Assembly: GCA_021823875.1 (NCBI GenBank)
Contig: JAKAMD010000061.1
Coordinates: 1 to 12,625 of the forward strand
Length of the DNA: 12,625 bases
From: Pseudomonadota bacterium
GTDB taxonomy: Bacteria; Pseudomonadota; Alphaproteobacteria; Rhizobiales; Xanthobacteraceae
Direction of reading: 5' to 3'
Below, piece by piece: positions 1-6,156 of this stretch. Each line of letters starts with the position of its first letter. Position 1 is the first letter of the stretch. Made by a program: the position numbers and the translations under genes. The notes below the pieces were generated by a model. That model did no database searches and was not told the origin of the DNA. It saw only the letters and a program-made list of their open reading frames with translations.

Positions 1-825
1 GGAGCCGCCCTCGGAGCCGCCGTCCGCGCCGCCACTCGCTTTGGCCGCCGCCGCAGCGGCCTCCTCCTTGGCCTTCCTCTTCTCCACCAGCCGCACCGAC
101 CAGACCGAGCCCTCGTAGAGCAGCAGCAACGGTATGGCGAGCGACATCTGGCTCAGCACGTCCGGCGGCGTGAGCACGGCGGCCAGGATGAAGGCACCGA
201 CGATGGCGTAGCGGCGCTTCGACTTGAGCTGGTCCGAGGTGATGATGCCGACCCGGCCGAGCAGCGTCAGGATCACCGGCATCTGGAATGCCACGCCGAA
301 AGCCAGCACCAGCGACATCATCAGCGACAGGTATTCGCCGACCTTGGGCAACAGCTCGATGGTGGCGTCGGAGGGGCTGCCCGGCTGCTGCATGTGCAGC
401 GAGAACCGGATCAGCATCGGGAACACCAGGAAATAGACCACCAGCGCGCCCATCGTGAAGAAGATGGGCGTCGCGATCAGGTACGGCAGGAAGGCCTTGC
501 GCTCGTGCTTGTAGAGCCCCGGCGCGACGAACATGTAGATCTGCGCCGCCACGATCGGAAATGACAGGAAGGCGGCGCCGAACATGGCGAGCTTGATCTG
601 GGTGATGAAATATTCGAGCAGCGCCGTGTAGATGAATTTCGAATGCTCCGGGCCGGCCACCCAGACGAAGGGCCACACCAGGACATTGTAGATGTCCTTC
701 GCGAACAGGAAGCAGAGCGCGAACATCACGCCGAACGCGGCCAGCGCCTTGATCAGCCGCGAACGCAGCTCGATCAGGTGGTCCATCAACGGCGCTTTGG
801 TCGCCTCGATGTCTTCCTGGCTCAT
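1..825 (-). CDS. tatC: Sec-independent translocase subunit TatC (3' end outside window)
   Basis: TatC is the polytopic inner-membrane receptor that, with TatB, binds twin-arginine signal peptides and recruits TatA to export folded proteins. The frame opens with ATG at 825 and stays open to base 1, giving 275 residues without a stop. The N-terminus reads MSQEDIEATKAPLMDHLIEL, and the following 'ELRSRL' is the conserved TatC cytoplasmic start. Several hydrophobic segments follow, and the conserved cytoplasmic/periplasmic pieces 'FVAPGLYKHERK' and 'FGVAFQMPV' are visible. The last 30 or so residues after 'LVEKRKAKEE' form an Ala/Gly/Ser-rich tail that is beyond the conserved core, so the true end is probably close. 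The start overlaps the tatB stop as ATGA, which implies translational coupling. Identification is by family resemblance and by position after tatA and tatB; I am very sure. Confidence 0.96.
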   Translation of the reverse strand, partial: MSQEDIEATKAPLMDHLIELRSRLIKALAAFGVMFALCFLFAKDIYNVLVWPFVWVAGPEHSKFIYTALLEYFITQIKLAMFGAAFLSFPIVAAQIYMFVAPGLYKHERKAFLPYLIATPIFFTMGALVVYFLVFPMLIRFSLHMQQPGSPSDATIELLPKVGEYLSLMMSLVLAFGVAFQMPVILTLLGRVGIITSDQLKSKRRYAIVGAFILAAVLTPPDVLSQMSLAIPLLLLYEGSVWSVRLVEKRKAKEEAAAAAAKASGGADGGSEGGS

Positions 826-1361
826 GCCGAGCCCTCTGCCGGTTTGGGCAGCGGCGGCGTAATCGGCGCAAGGTCTTCCGTGGTCACCGGCACGACCGGC
901 TCCGGCAAGGGAATCTCGACCGTTATCTCCCCGGGCGCGGCGGCGCTCTCCGCGGCCGGCTCGCTCTTGCTCGGCTCGCTCTTGGGCAGCTCGCTCTTGT
1001 CACTCTTGGCGGATTCTTCGGCGACCGGCGTGCCGCCTTCCGTGATCGCCTCGGTATTGGGCGTGGAATCGAAGGAGTGCTCGATCGCCTCCTTGCTGTC
1101 GCCGATCGGATCGAACTCGGTGAATTCGTTCATCGAGTCCTTAACGCCGCTGGTGAATTCCTCGGCATGCTTCTGCAGATCGCCGAGATCGGCCTCGCGC
1201 AGCGCCTCCTGGAACTGGCCCTGAAACTCGTTGGCCATGCGCTTGACCTTGCCCATGACCTGGCCAAGCGTGCGTAGCACCGTCGGCAGTTCTTTCGGTC
1301 CAATGACGATGAGCGCAACGACGCCGATGACGACGAACTCGCCCCAACCGATATCGAACAT
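822..1361 (-). CDS. tatB: Sec-independent translocase subunit TatB
   Basis: TatB (179 residues) partners TatC in the twin-arginine signal-peptide receptor complex of the inner membrane. The protein begins MFDIGWGEFVVIGVVALIVI, a short N-terminal membrane helix with the conserved early Glu. The Gly-Pro hinge (IGPKELP) follows, then an amphipathic helix (residues about 24-60, VLRTLGQVMGKVKRMANEF). The C-terminal half is an acidic, Ser/Pro/Glu-rich tail, normal for alphaproteobacterial TatB. I chose ATG 1361 because it gives the canonical N-terminus and has GGAG 11 bases upstream; an upstream in-frame start at 1388 would add nine atypical residues before the membrane helix. It lies 95 bp downstream of tatA and overlaps tatC by four bases. 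Confidence 0.95.
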   Translation of the reverse strand: MFDIGWGEFVVIGVVALIVIGPKELPTVLRTLGQVMGKVKRMANEFQGQFQEALREADLGDLQKHAEEFTSGVKDSMNEFTEFDPIGDSKEAIEHSFDSTPNTEAITEGGTPVAEESAKSDKSELPKSEPSKSEPAAESAAAPGEITVEIPLPEPVVPVTTEDLAPITPPLPKPAEGSA

Positions 1362-1390
1362 GGATAGCTCAACTCCAGGGCGCCGCAATC

Positions 1391-1430
1391 AAAAGGCGGG
1401 CGCCGCCACTTCGATCGCGGCGGCCGCCGC
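1391..1430 (-). promoter_or_regulatory. Hairpin plus T4 tract between tatA and tatB (possible attenuator)
   Basis: On the minus strand the 95-bp tatA-tatB gap holds a 14-bp perfect palindrome (GCGGCGGCCGCCGC, 1417-1430). It is followed by a compact hairpin, GGCGG, loop CGC, CCGCC (1407-1395), and then four T residues (1394-1391). This resembles a weak intrinsic terminator. Partial termination here would lower tatB and tatC relative to tatA, which fits the known need for excess TatA. The stem is only 5 bp and the T tract short, so the regulatory role is inference. Confidence 0.4.
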
Positions 1431-1456
1431 CCCCATCAACACCGCCGCGGCAAGGC

Positions 1457-1705
1457 TCAGGAGCGCGCGCTCTCGGTCTGCCTGTTCGATTCCGACTTCG
1501 GCGCTTCGCCGCCGGCCTGCTGGTGATCGAGCGTCTTGACCGGCTCGCTCGGCGTCGCCGGCTTGTCGTCGGCCATGCCTTTCTTGAAGGCTTTGATGCC
1601 TTCGGCGAAATCACCCATCACGTTGGAAATCTTGCCTCGGCCTCCGAACAGGACCATCACCACCACCAAGACGATGATCCAGTGCCATATACTCAAGGAA
1701 CCCAT
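1457..1705 (-). CDS. tatA: Sec-independent translocase subunit TatA
   Basis: TatA (82 residues) is the pore or membrane-weakening subunit of the twin-arginine translocase. It forms oligomers that assemble on TatBC when a folded substrate is bound. The sequence shows an N-terminal membrane helix (MGSLSIWHWIIVLVVVMVLF), the FG hinge at residues 20-21, and the amphipathic helix 'GDFAEGIKAFKKG' with the invariant Phe and Lys residues. A short polar tail follows. ATG 1705 is chosen because TatA proteins begin just before this helix and because GGAGG lies eight bases upstream; a longer in-frame extension to 1795 has no family support. It is the first gene of the tatABC cluster, following scpB after a 221-bp gap that has room for a promoter. 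Confidence 0.96.
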   Translation of the reverse strand: MGSLSIWHWIIVLVVVMVLFGGRGKISNVMGDFAEGIKAFKKGMADDKPATPSEPVKTLDHQQAGGEAPKSESNRQTESARS

Positions 1706-1767
1706 TCGCTCATCCTCCGCAGCGACGGGCTGCCCCACGTGCCTGTCCCGCCTTTGATTTAGCCAGA

Positions 1768-1796
1768 ACCTAGGCTCGGCGGCCGGCAAAAACAAG
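1768..1796 (-). promoter_or_regulatory. Possible promoter for tatABC
   Basis: Reading the minus strand, CTTGTT (1796-1791) and CTAGGT (1773-1768) are separated by exactly 17 bases, an arrangement like an alphaproteobacterial housekeeping promoter. It would start RNA near 1761 and give a leader of about 55 bases before tatA. The match to consensus is modest. I otherwise see nothing in the 1706-1926 gap: no RNA gene and no clear terminator after scpB. Confidence 0.3.
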
Positions 1797-1926
1797 CACT
1801 TCGCATCCCCGCCATTTGGCCGCTAAACGGCGCCAAGTGGCTGGGTTTACCTTAATTTTGCCGTTGTTCGGCGGGGCCCGAGCGATCCTGGACGGCACCT
1901 TTCGACGGGCGTCCCGGGATGGCGGA

Positions 1927-2712
1927 CTACTTCTCTTCCGGCCCGGGTTCGGGTTCGGAGGACGGCGGCGGCACCAACGCCAGTTCGAGATCGCCCGGCT
2001 CCAGCGGATCCTCGTCGTCGCGCAGCGTCGTGTCGTCCGACGGCACCGGAACCGAGAAGCCCGCCGGCATGGCGCCTTCCAACAGGCCGGCACCCTTCAG
2101 TTCGTCGAGCCCGGGCAGATCGTTCACCGCCTCCAGGCCGAAATGCGACAGGAAAGTCTCGGTGGTGCCGTAGGTGATCGGCCGGCCAGGTGCCTTGCGG
2201 CGGCCGCGCGGGCGGATCCAACCGGTCTTGAGCAGGATGTCGAGCGTGCCGGCGGCGGTGGCGACGCCGCGGATCTCCTCGATCTCGGCGCGCGTGACCG
2301 GCTGGTGATAGGCGATGATCGCCAGCGTCTCGACCGCCGCACGCGACAGTTTGCGCGTCTCCACGGTCTGCCGGGTGAGCAGCCAGGACAGATCGTCGGC
2401 GGTGCGGAAAGTCCACTTCTTGCCGATGCGCACGAGATTGACGCCGCGCGGGGCGTATTCCGCCTTCAGCTGCATCAGCGCCTGTTTGACGTCGACGCCG
2501 TTGGGCAGTTGGCGCGCCAGCGTCGCCTCGTCGAGCGGCTCGCTGGCGGCGAACAGCAACGCCTCCAACAGGCGCAGCTCTTCCGGCCGCGCCTGCGACA
2601 CCGCCTCAGCCTCCGCCGCGACAACCTCCGGCGTAACAACCTCCGGCACGGTCGGCTCCGGTGCCGGCTCGTCGTTGTGAACAATTACGAGCTTGTTGGC
2701 CACGCTCGGCAT
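1927..2712 (-). CDS. scpB: Segregation and condensation protein ScpB
   Basis: ScpB (261 residues) is the winged-helix (kite) partner of the kleisin ScpA in the SMC-ScpAB condensin that organises and segregates the chromosome. After a Pro/Glu/Val-rich N-terminal stretch (about 1-42), the conserved core begins at 'LRLLEALLFAASEPL' (first winged helix). The second winged helix follows with 'AIIAYHQPVTRAEIEEIRGV' (131-150) and 'GRPITYGTTETFLSHFGL' (176-193), both strong ScpB signatures. The C-terminus is acidic and Pro-rich. I chose ATG 2712 because TAAGGAG, formed with the scpA stop codon, sits nine bases upstream; this places the ribosome site on the scpA terminus and suggests coupled, stoichiometric expression. 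An in-frame ATG at 2748 would overlap scpA and lacks such a site. Confidence 0.95.
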   Translation of the reverse strand: MPSVANKLVIVHNDEPAPEPTVPEVVTPEVVAAEAEAVSQARPEELRLLEALLFAASEPLDEATLARQLPNGVDVKQALMQLKAEYAPRGVNLVRIGKKWTFRTADDLSWLLTRQTVETRKLSRAAVETLAIIAYHQPVTRAEIEEIRGVATAAGTLDILLKTGWIRPRGRRKAPGRPITYGTTETFLSHFGLEAVNDLPGLDELKGAGLLEGAMPAGFSVPVPSDDTTLRDDEDPLEPGDLELALVPPPSSEPEPGPEEK

Positions 2713-2725
2713 CGACCCGGTCTCC

Positions 2726-3550
2726 TTATGCGTTTTCTTGTGCGTCATGCGTCGCAGCAAGTCTGTTCGCGCCGACGCGCTTGCGCATGTAAATCGGCGC
2801 GAACGACTCTTTCTGGTGAATCTCGGCGTGCCCTTCGCGCACCAGTTCGAGCGCGGAGGCAAACGAAGACGCCAGCACGGTGCTCGCCATCGACGGCTCC
2901 ACCATGTACGCGATCAGATATTGGTCAACGCGGCACCAATCGGCCGCCTCGCCGATCATCCGCTCCAAAGTGGCGCGCGCTTCTGCCAGCGACCAGACTT
3001 CGCGCTTCTTGAAGCGCACACGCGACAGCACGCTGCGCTGGCGCTGATTGGCATAGGCGGTGAGCAGATCGTAGAGCGTGGCCGTCCATTCCGGCTGCTT
3101 GATCTCGGCGATCGGCTCCGGCGCGCCACGCTCGAACACGTCGCGATTGAGCTGCGGCCGCGCCATCAGCCGTCCAGCCACGTCGCGGAAGGCCTCCAGC
3201 CGGCGCAGGCGATAGGCGAGCGCAAGCGCCATGTCTTCCGCGCTCGGGCCTTCGATCGGGGTGGCGTCGGGCAACAGCAGACGCGATTTCAGATAGGCGA
3301 GCCAGGCCGCCATTACCAGGTAATCGGCCGCGAGTTCGAGCCGCAGCTTGCGTGCCGCCTCGATGAACCCGAGATACTGATCGGCCAGCGCCAGGATCGA
3401 AATTTTCGCAAGATCGACCTTCTGCTGGCGCGCCAGCGTCAGCAACAGATCGAGCGGGCCTTCGAAGCCCTCGACATCGACGATCATCGCCGGCTCGGTG
3501 CTGGCGCGATCGGCTTCCAGACTGGGGCTCTCGAATTCGTCCGAGCTCAT
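2726..3550 (-). CDS. scpA: Segregation and condensation protein ScpA (kleisin)
   Basis: ScpA (274 residues) is the kleisin subunit that bridges the SMC dimer heads and binds ScpB in bacterial condensin, acting on the nucleoid. The N-terminal SMC-neck-binding domain is marked by 'FEGPLDLLLTLARQQKVDLAKI' shortened here to its core FEGPLDLLL at residues 29-37. The helix 'YLVMAAWLAYLKSRLLLP' follows, the classic ScpA signature. The middle region carries the helices expected to contact ScpB, and a C-terminal winged-helix segment ends near 'HQKESFAPIYMR'. Start ATG 3550 overlaps the nagZ stop as ATGA. The first 22 residues are acidic and poorly conserved, typical of the family. It is followed 13 bp later by scpB. 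Confidence 0.95.
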   Translation of the reverse strand: MSSDEFESPSLEADRASTEPAMIVDVEGFEGPLDLLLTLARQQKVDLAKISILALADQYLGFIEAARKLRLELAADYLVMAAWLAYLKSRLLLPDATPIEGPSAEDMALALAYRLRRLEAFRDVAGRLMARPQLNRDVFERGAPEPIAEIKQPEWTATLYDLLTAYANQRQRSVLSRVRFKKREVWSLAEARATLERMIGEAADWCRVDQYLIAYMVEPSMASTVLASSFASALELVREGHAEIHQKESFAPIYMRKRVGANRLAATHDAQENA

Positions 3551-4587
3551 GAAGCGCTCATTCCTTGCGCGGCCGGTGCACCGCCCGCCATCATTCGCGT
3601 GAACATGTCGCGCGCCGCCGCGACGTCGAATTGTTCGGGCGCCGAACGCGCGGCCAGCGCCGCCTCGGCGCGCGCCAGCGCCGCGCCACTCAGCTCCGGC
3701 ACGCTCCCCGCTACCGCGGTCATCTCGGCCAGATCGCCATTGCAATGGAGCACCAGGTCGCAACCGGCGGCCAGCGCGGCGCGGCTGCGCTCGGCCAACG
3801 TTCCCGACAGGGCCCCCATCGAAATGTCGTCGCTCATCAGCAGCCCTTGGAACCCGATGAATCCGCGAATCACTTGCTGCACTATTGTGACGGAAGTTGT
3901 TGCCGGCGTGACCGGATCAATCGCGCTAAACACAACATGTGCAGTCATCCCGAGCGGCAGCGTGGCCAGCGGCCGGAACGCGGCGAAATCGGTCCGTTCC
4001 AGGGTGGCGCGGTCGGTATCCACCACCGGCAACCTATGATGGCTGTCCGCCGTCGCCCGCCCGTGGCCAGGGAGATGCTTGAGCACCGGCAGCACGCCGC
4101 CAGCCTGAAGTCCCTGCGCGATGGCGCCGGCGAGCGCCGCCACCTTACCCGGCTCGGTTCCATAGGCGCGGTCGCCGATGATCGGGTCGCCGCCACTCAC
4201 CGGCACGTCGGCGAGCGGCAGGCAATCGACGTCGATGCCGACCGCCTTGAGATCGGCCGCTATCAGATGGCCGGCCAGCCGCGCTGCCGCCAGCCCCATT
4301 TCCGGTGCCCGATCGTAAATCTCGCCATAACGCGCCCCCGGCGGATAGGCCGGCCAATTCGGCGGGCCGAGCCGCTGCACGCGGCCGCCCTCCTGATCCA
4401 CCAGCACGGGCGCTTCCCAGCCAACAACATCACGGAATGACCTTGTCAGATCATGTAGTTGCTGAGGCGTACTAATGTTCCGCTTGAAGACGATCAGGCC
4501 CCACGGCGAAGCATCGCGCAGAAACGCGCGCTCATTGGCGGAGATCGTCAATCCCGCCAGACCGGCAATGAAAGCGCGTGCAGGCAT
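3547..4587 (-). CDS. nagZ: Beta-N-acetylhexosaminidase NagZ (GH3)
   Basis: NagZ (346 residues) is a cytoplasmic glycoside hydrolase of family 3. It removes N-acetylglucosamine from GlcNAc-anhydromuropeptides during peptidoglycan recycling, and its products feed beta-lactamase induction in many proteobacteria. Visible motifs are 'VLVDQEGGRVQRL' (61-73), the substrate loop 'KHLPGHGRATADSHH' (170-184) with the catalytic Asp181/His183 dyad, and 'LMSDDISMGAL' (250-260) with the likely nucleophile Asp253. The second motif is usually KHFPGHG; here Phe is replaced by Leu. The length is normal for the family. No strong ribosome site precedes ATG 4587; the nearest GAGGG lies in the arm of a hairpin (see that entry). 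It overlaps scpA by four bases, a gene order I know from Hyphomicrobiales. Confidence 0.95.
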   Translation of the reverse strand: MPARAFIAGLAGLTISANERAFLRDASPWGLIVFKRNISTPQQLHDLTRSFRDVVGWEAPVLVDQEGGRVQRLGPPNWPAYPPGARYGEIYDRAPEMGLAAARLAGHLIAADLKAVGIDVDCLPLADVPVSGGDPIIGDRAYGTEPGKVAALAGAIAQGLQAGGVLPVLKHLPGHGRATADSHHRLPVVDTDRATLERTDFAAFRPLATLPLGMTAHVVFSAIDPVTPATTSVTIVQQVIRGFIGFQGLLMSDDISMGALSGTLAERSRAALAAGCDLVLHCNGDLAEMTAVAGSVPELSGAALARAEAALAARSAPEQFDVAAARDMFTRMMAGGAPAAQGMSAS

Positions 4588-4600
4588 TAACCGCCGATTA

Positions 4601-4621
4601 ACCCTCGCCGGCGGCGAGGGT
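4601..4621 (-). terminator. 9-bp hairpin between the SPOR gene and nagZ
   Basis: Arms 4601-4609 (ACCCTCGCC) and 4613-4621 (GGCGAGGGT) are perfectly complementary around a 3-base loop. The hairpin lies 15 bases after the SPOR-gene stop and about 14 bases before the nagZ start. No T tract follows (TTAATCGG), so it is a poor intrinsic terminator; it may instead stabilise the message end or hide the GAGGG that could serve nagZ. The structure is seen directly, the function is inferred. Confidence 0.45.
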
Positions 4622-4635
4622 CAAGCGAAGGCCCG

Positions 4636-6066
4636 TTAAATCCTTTGGACGAAACAGGAGCCGCCGGCCGCCTTCAGGCTGCTGCACAGTTTGGTGGCGG
4701 CGTCGTGATTGGCGAACGGTCCAACCATGGCCCGGTAGTAGACGCCCTTCTGACCGGGATCGACCCGCCGGATCAGCGCGTGGTGGCCGCCGAGTTGCCC
4801 CGGATATTTGGCCTGCAAGCTGCGGAAGGCCGCTTCGGCGTCGGCCTGGCTGCGCCGCGAGGACACCTGCACGGCGTAGCCACTGCCAGTATGCACCGTC
4901 GCCTGCGGCTCGATCTGCCGCGGCGTCGCCGCGGCAACGTGCGTGGCGGCGCGATGGACCGGCGCGGCGCGGGCCGGCGTGGGGGCATTGGGGTTCAGCG
5001 AGAGCGGCGCATTGCTTGAAACCCGCGCGACGCGACGATCCGGACGTTCGGCCGTCCGAGCGACCGGCGCCGGACGTGCTGCTGGCGCGGAATGGGCCGG
5101 TTGTTGCGCCGTGCGCACCGGATGCGGCGCCGGTTGCGGTGCCGGCATGGCCATGGGCGCCGGCGCCGCTGGCTCGGCAGCCATAGGCGGCGCCGGCGGC
5201 GGCTGCGCACCGGCATCGTTCGCTTGATCGGGGCGGATCGTGATCGTGTGGACGGCCCTCGGCTCACTGCCGACCACGCCGCTGCCGCTGACCGGCCCCT
5301 GAGCCGGACCGGTCTCCGGCGCGCTGGGCTGACTTGGCGGGAACACGCCGATCGGCTTGTCCTGAAGATCGATCGGCTTCTCTTCGCGCGTCACCAGCTT
5401 TTCGGGTTGTGGCGCGCGGTCCTGGATCAGCTTGGCGTTCGAATCGTTTTTCGGCGGCACGATCTTGCTGGGCGAGGTATCGGCCTTGATCACCGGCGGC
5501 GGCCCCGAAGGCACCGAGCCGAACAGCGCGCGATAACCGAAGGCTGCCGCTGTTCCGAGCACGGCGAGCGCGAAAACCGCGGCGATCGCCAGGACGCCCA
5601 TGCGCCGTCGCGGCGGAGCCTCGTCGTAATATTCGTGATCCTCGGTCTCATAGTGAGCAAGGTTTGGATCGGAGTAGTGAGCCTCGTGGGCGCCCGCTTC
5701 ATCGTGAGGCGCATAGCCGGGCGCCCCCGCATCGGTGTGATGGGCGTCGGCGTGATAGATGTCGGCCTGGGCGTATTCCGGCACCTGATGCGACGCGGCC
5801 GCCGGATAGGCCGGCCCTGCAGGATGCCCCGGCGCATAGCCCGGCACGGCGCCAGCCTGCGGCGCCCATTGCTCCATGGGCTGCGCGGCAGCCGGCGCGG
5901 CGGCACCCTGCTGCTGGGCGGCGCGGCGCGCGTTCTCGCGCCCGAACTCGCCAAAGGGATCGTTCTGTCCGATCAGGCGCGCGAGCTCGGCGAGCGGATC
6001 GCTCGAACTGGGACGCCCGGCACCATCGGCCGCGCGGAAAGGTCGTTGAGTCTGATCGTCAGCCAT
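4636..6066 (-). CDS. Membrane-anchored SPOR-domain protein
   Basis: This 476-residue protein is predicted to be a bitopic inner-membrane protein. Residues 1-155 are cytoplasmic, Ala/Pro-rich and then unusually rich in His, Tyr and acidic residues. A single transmembrane helix follows at about 156-176 (MGVLAIAAVFALAVLGTAAAF) preceded by PPRRR, which favours the N-in orientation. A long Pro/Ala-rich periplasmic linker runs to about 395. The C-terminal SPOR domain (397-475) begins 'GYAVQVSSRRSQADAEAAF' and ends 'AMVGPFANHDAATKLCSSLKAAGGSCFVQRI'; its paired cysteines at 461 and 471 are common in alphaproteobacterial members. SPOR domains bind glycan strands lacking stem peptides at division septa, so a role in division or wall remodelling is likely but unproven. 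Position between argS and nagZ matches related genomes. The start is the first ATG, with only a weak GGA upstream. Confidence 0.88.
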   Translation of the reverse strand: MADDQTQRPFRAADGAGRPSSSDPLAELARLIGQNDPFGEFGRENARRAAQQQGAAAPAAAQPMEQWAPQAGAVPGYAPGHPAGPAYPAAASHQVPEYAQADIYHADAHHTDAGAPGYAPHDEAGAHEAHYSDPNLAHYETEDHEYYDEAPPRRRMGVLAIAAVFALAVLGTAAAFGYRALFGSVPSGPPPVIKADTSPSKIVPPKNDSNAKLIQDRAPQPEKLVTREEKPIDLQDKPIGVFPPSQPSAPETGPAQGPVSGSGVVGSEPRAVHTITIRPDQANDAGAQPPPAPPMAAEPAAPAPMAMPAPQPAPHPVRTAQQPAHSAPAARPAPVARTAERPDRRVARVSSNAPLSLNPNAPTPARAAPVHRAATHVAAATPRQIEPQATVHTGSGYAVQVSSRRSQADAEAAFRSLQAKYPGQLGGHHALIRRVDPGQKGVYYRAMVGPFANHDAATKLCSSLKAAGGSCFVQRI

Positions 6067-6103
6067 CTGCTATCCGGTTGTTCGCGCCTATCGCCCCCTC
6101 GGA

Positions 6104-6130
6104 CCCCCAGGCCCCTGGGGGCCTAGGCCC
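6104..6130. repeat. Overlapping palindromes between argS and the SPOR gene
   Basis: The 90-bp gap holds an 8-bp inverted repeat (CCCCCAGG at 6104-6111 and CCTGGGGG at 6114-6121). It shares bases with a 12-bp perfect palindrome, GGGCCTAGGCCC (6119-6130). A further GGACCC/GGGTCC pair flanks the block on the minus strand, so more than one fold is possible. No T tract follows on the minus strand. It could stabilise the argS message end, act as a Rho-dependent pause or bind a protein; the sequence does not decide. Confidence 0.5.
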
Positions 6131-6156
6131 ATCCCAAAGGGTCCAAAAACCGAGCG

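Noticed and set aside
1706..1926. A terminator or small RNA in the scpB-tatA gap
   Set aside because: Scanning the minus strand shows only short GC stems without T tracts and no consistent RNA structure; only a weak promoter candidate stands out.
1816..4440. Long plus-strand open frames opposite scpB, scpA and nagZ (1816-3012, 2693-4039, 3565-4440)
   Set aside because: All lie against well identified minus-strand genes and have the Arg/His-rich composition of antisense shadows.
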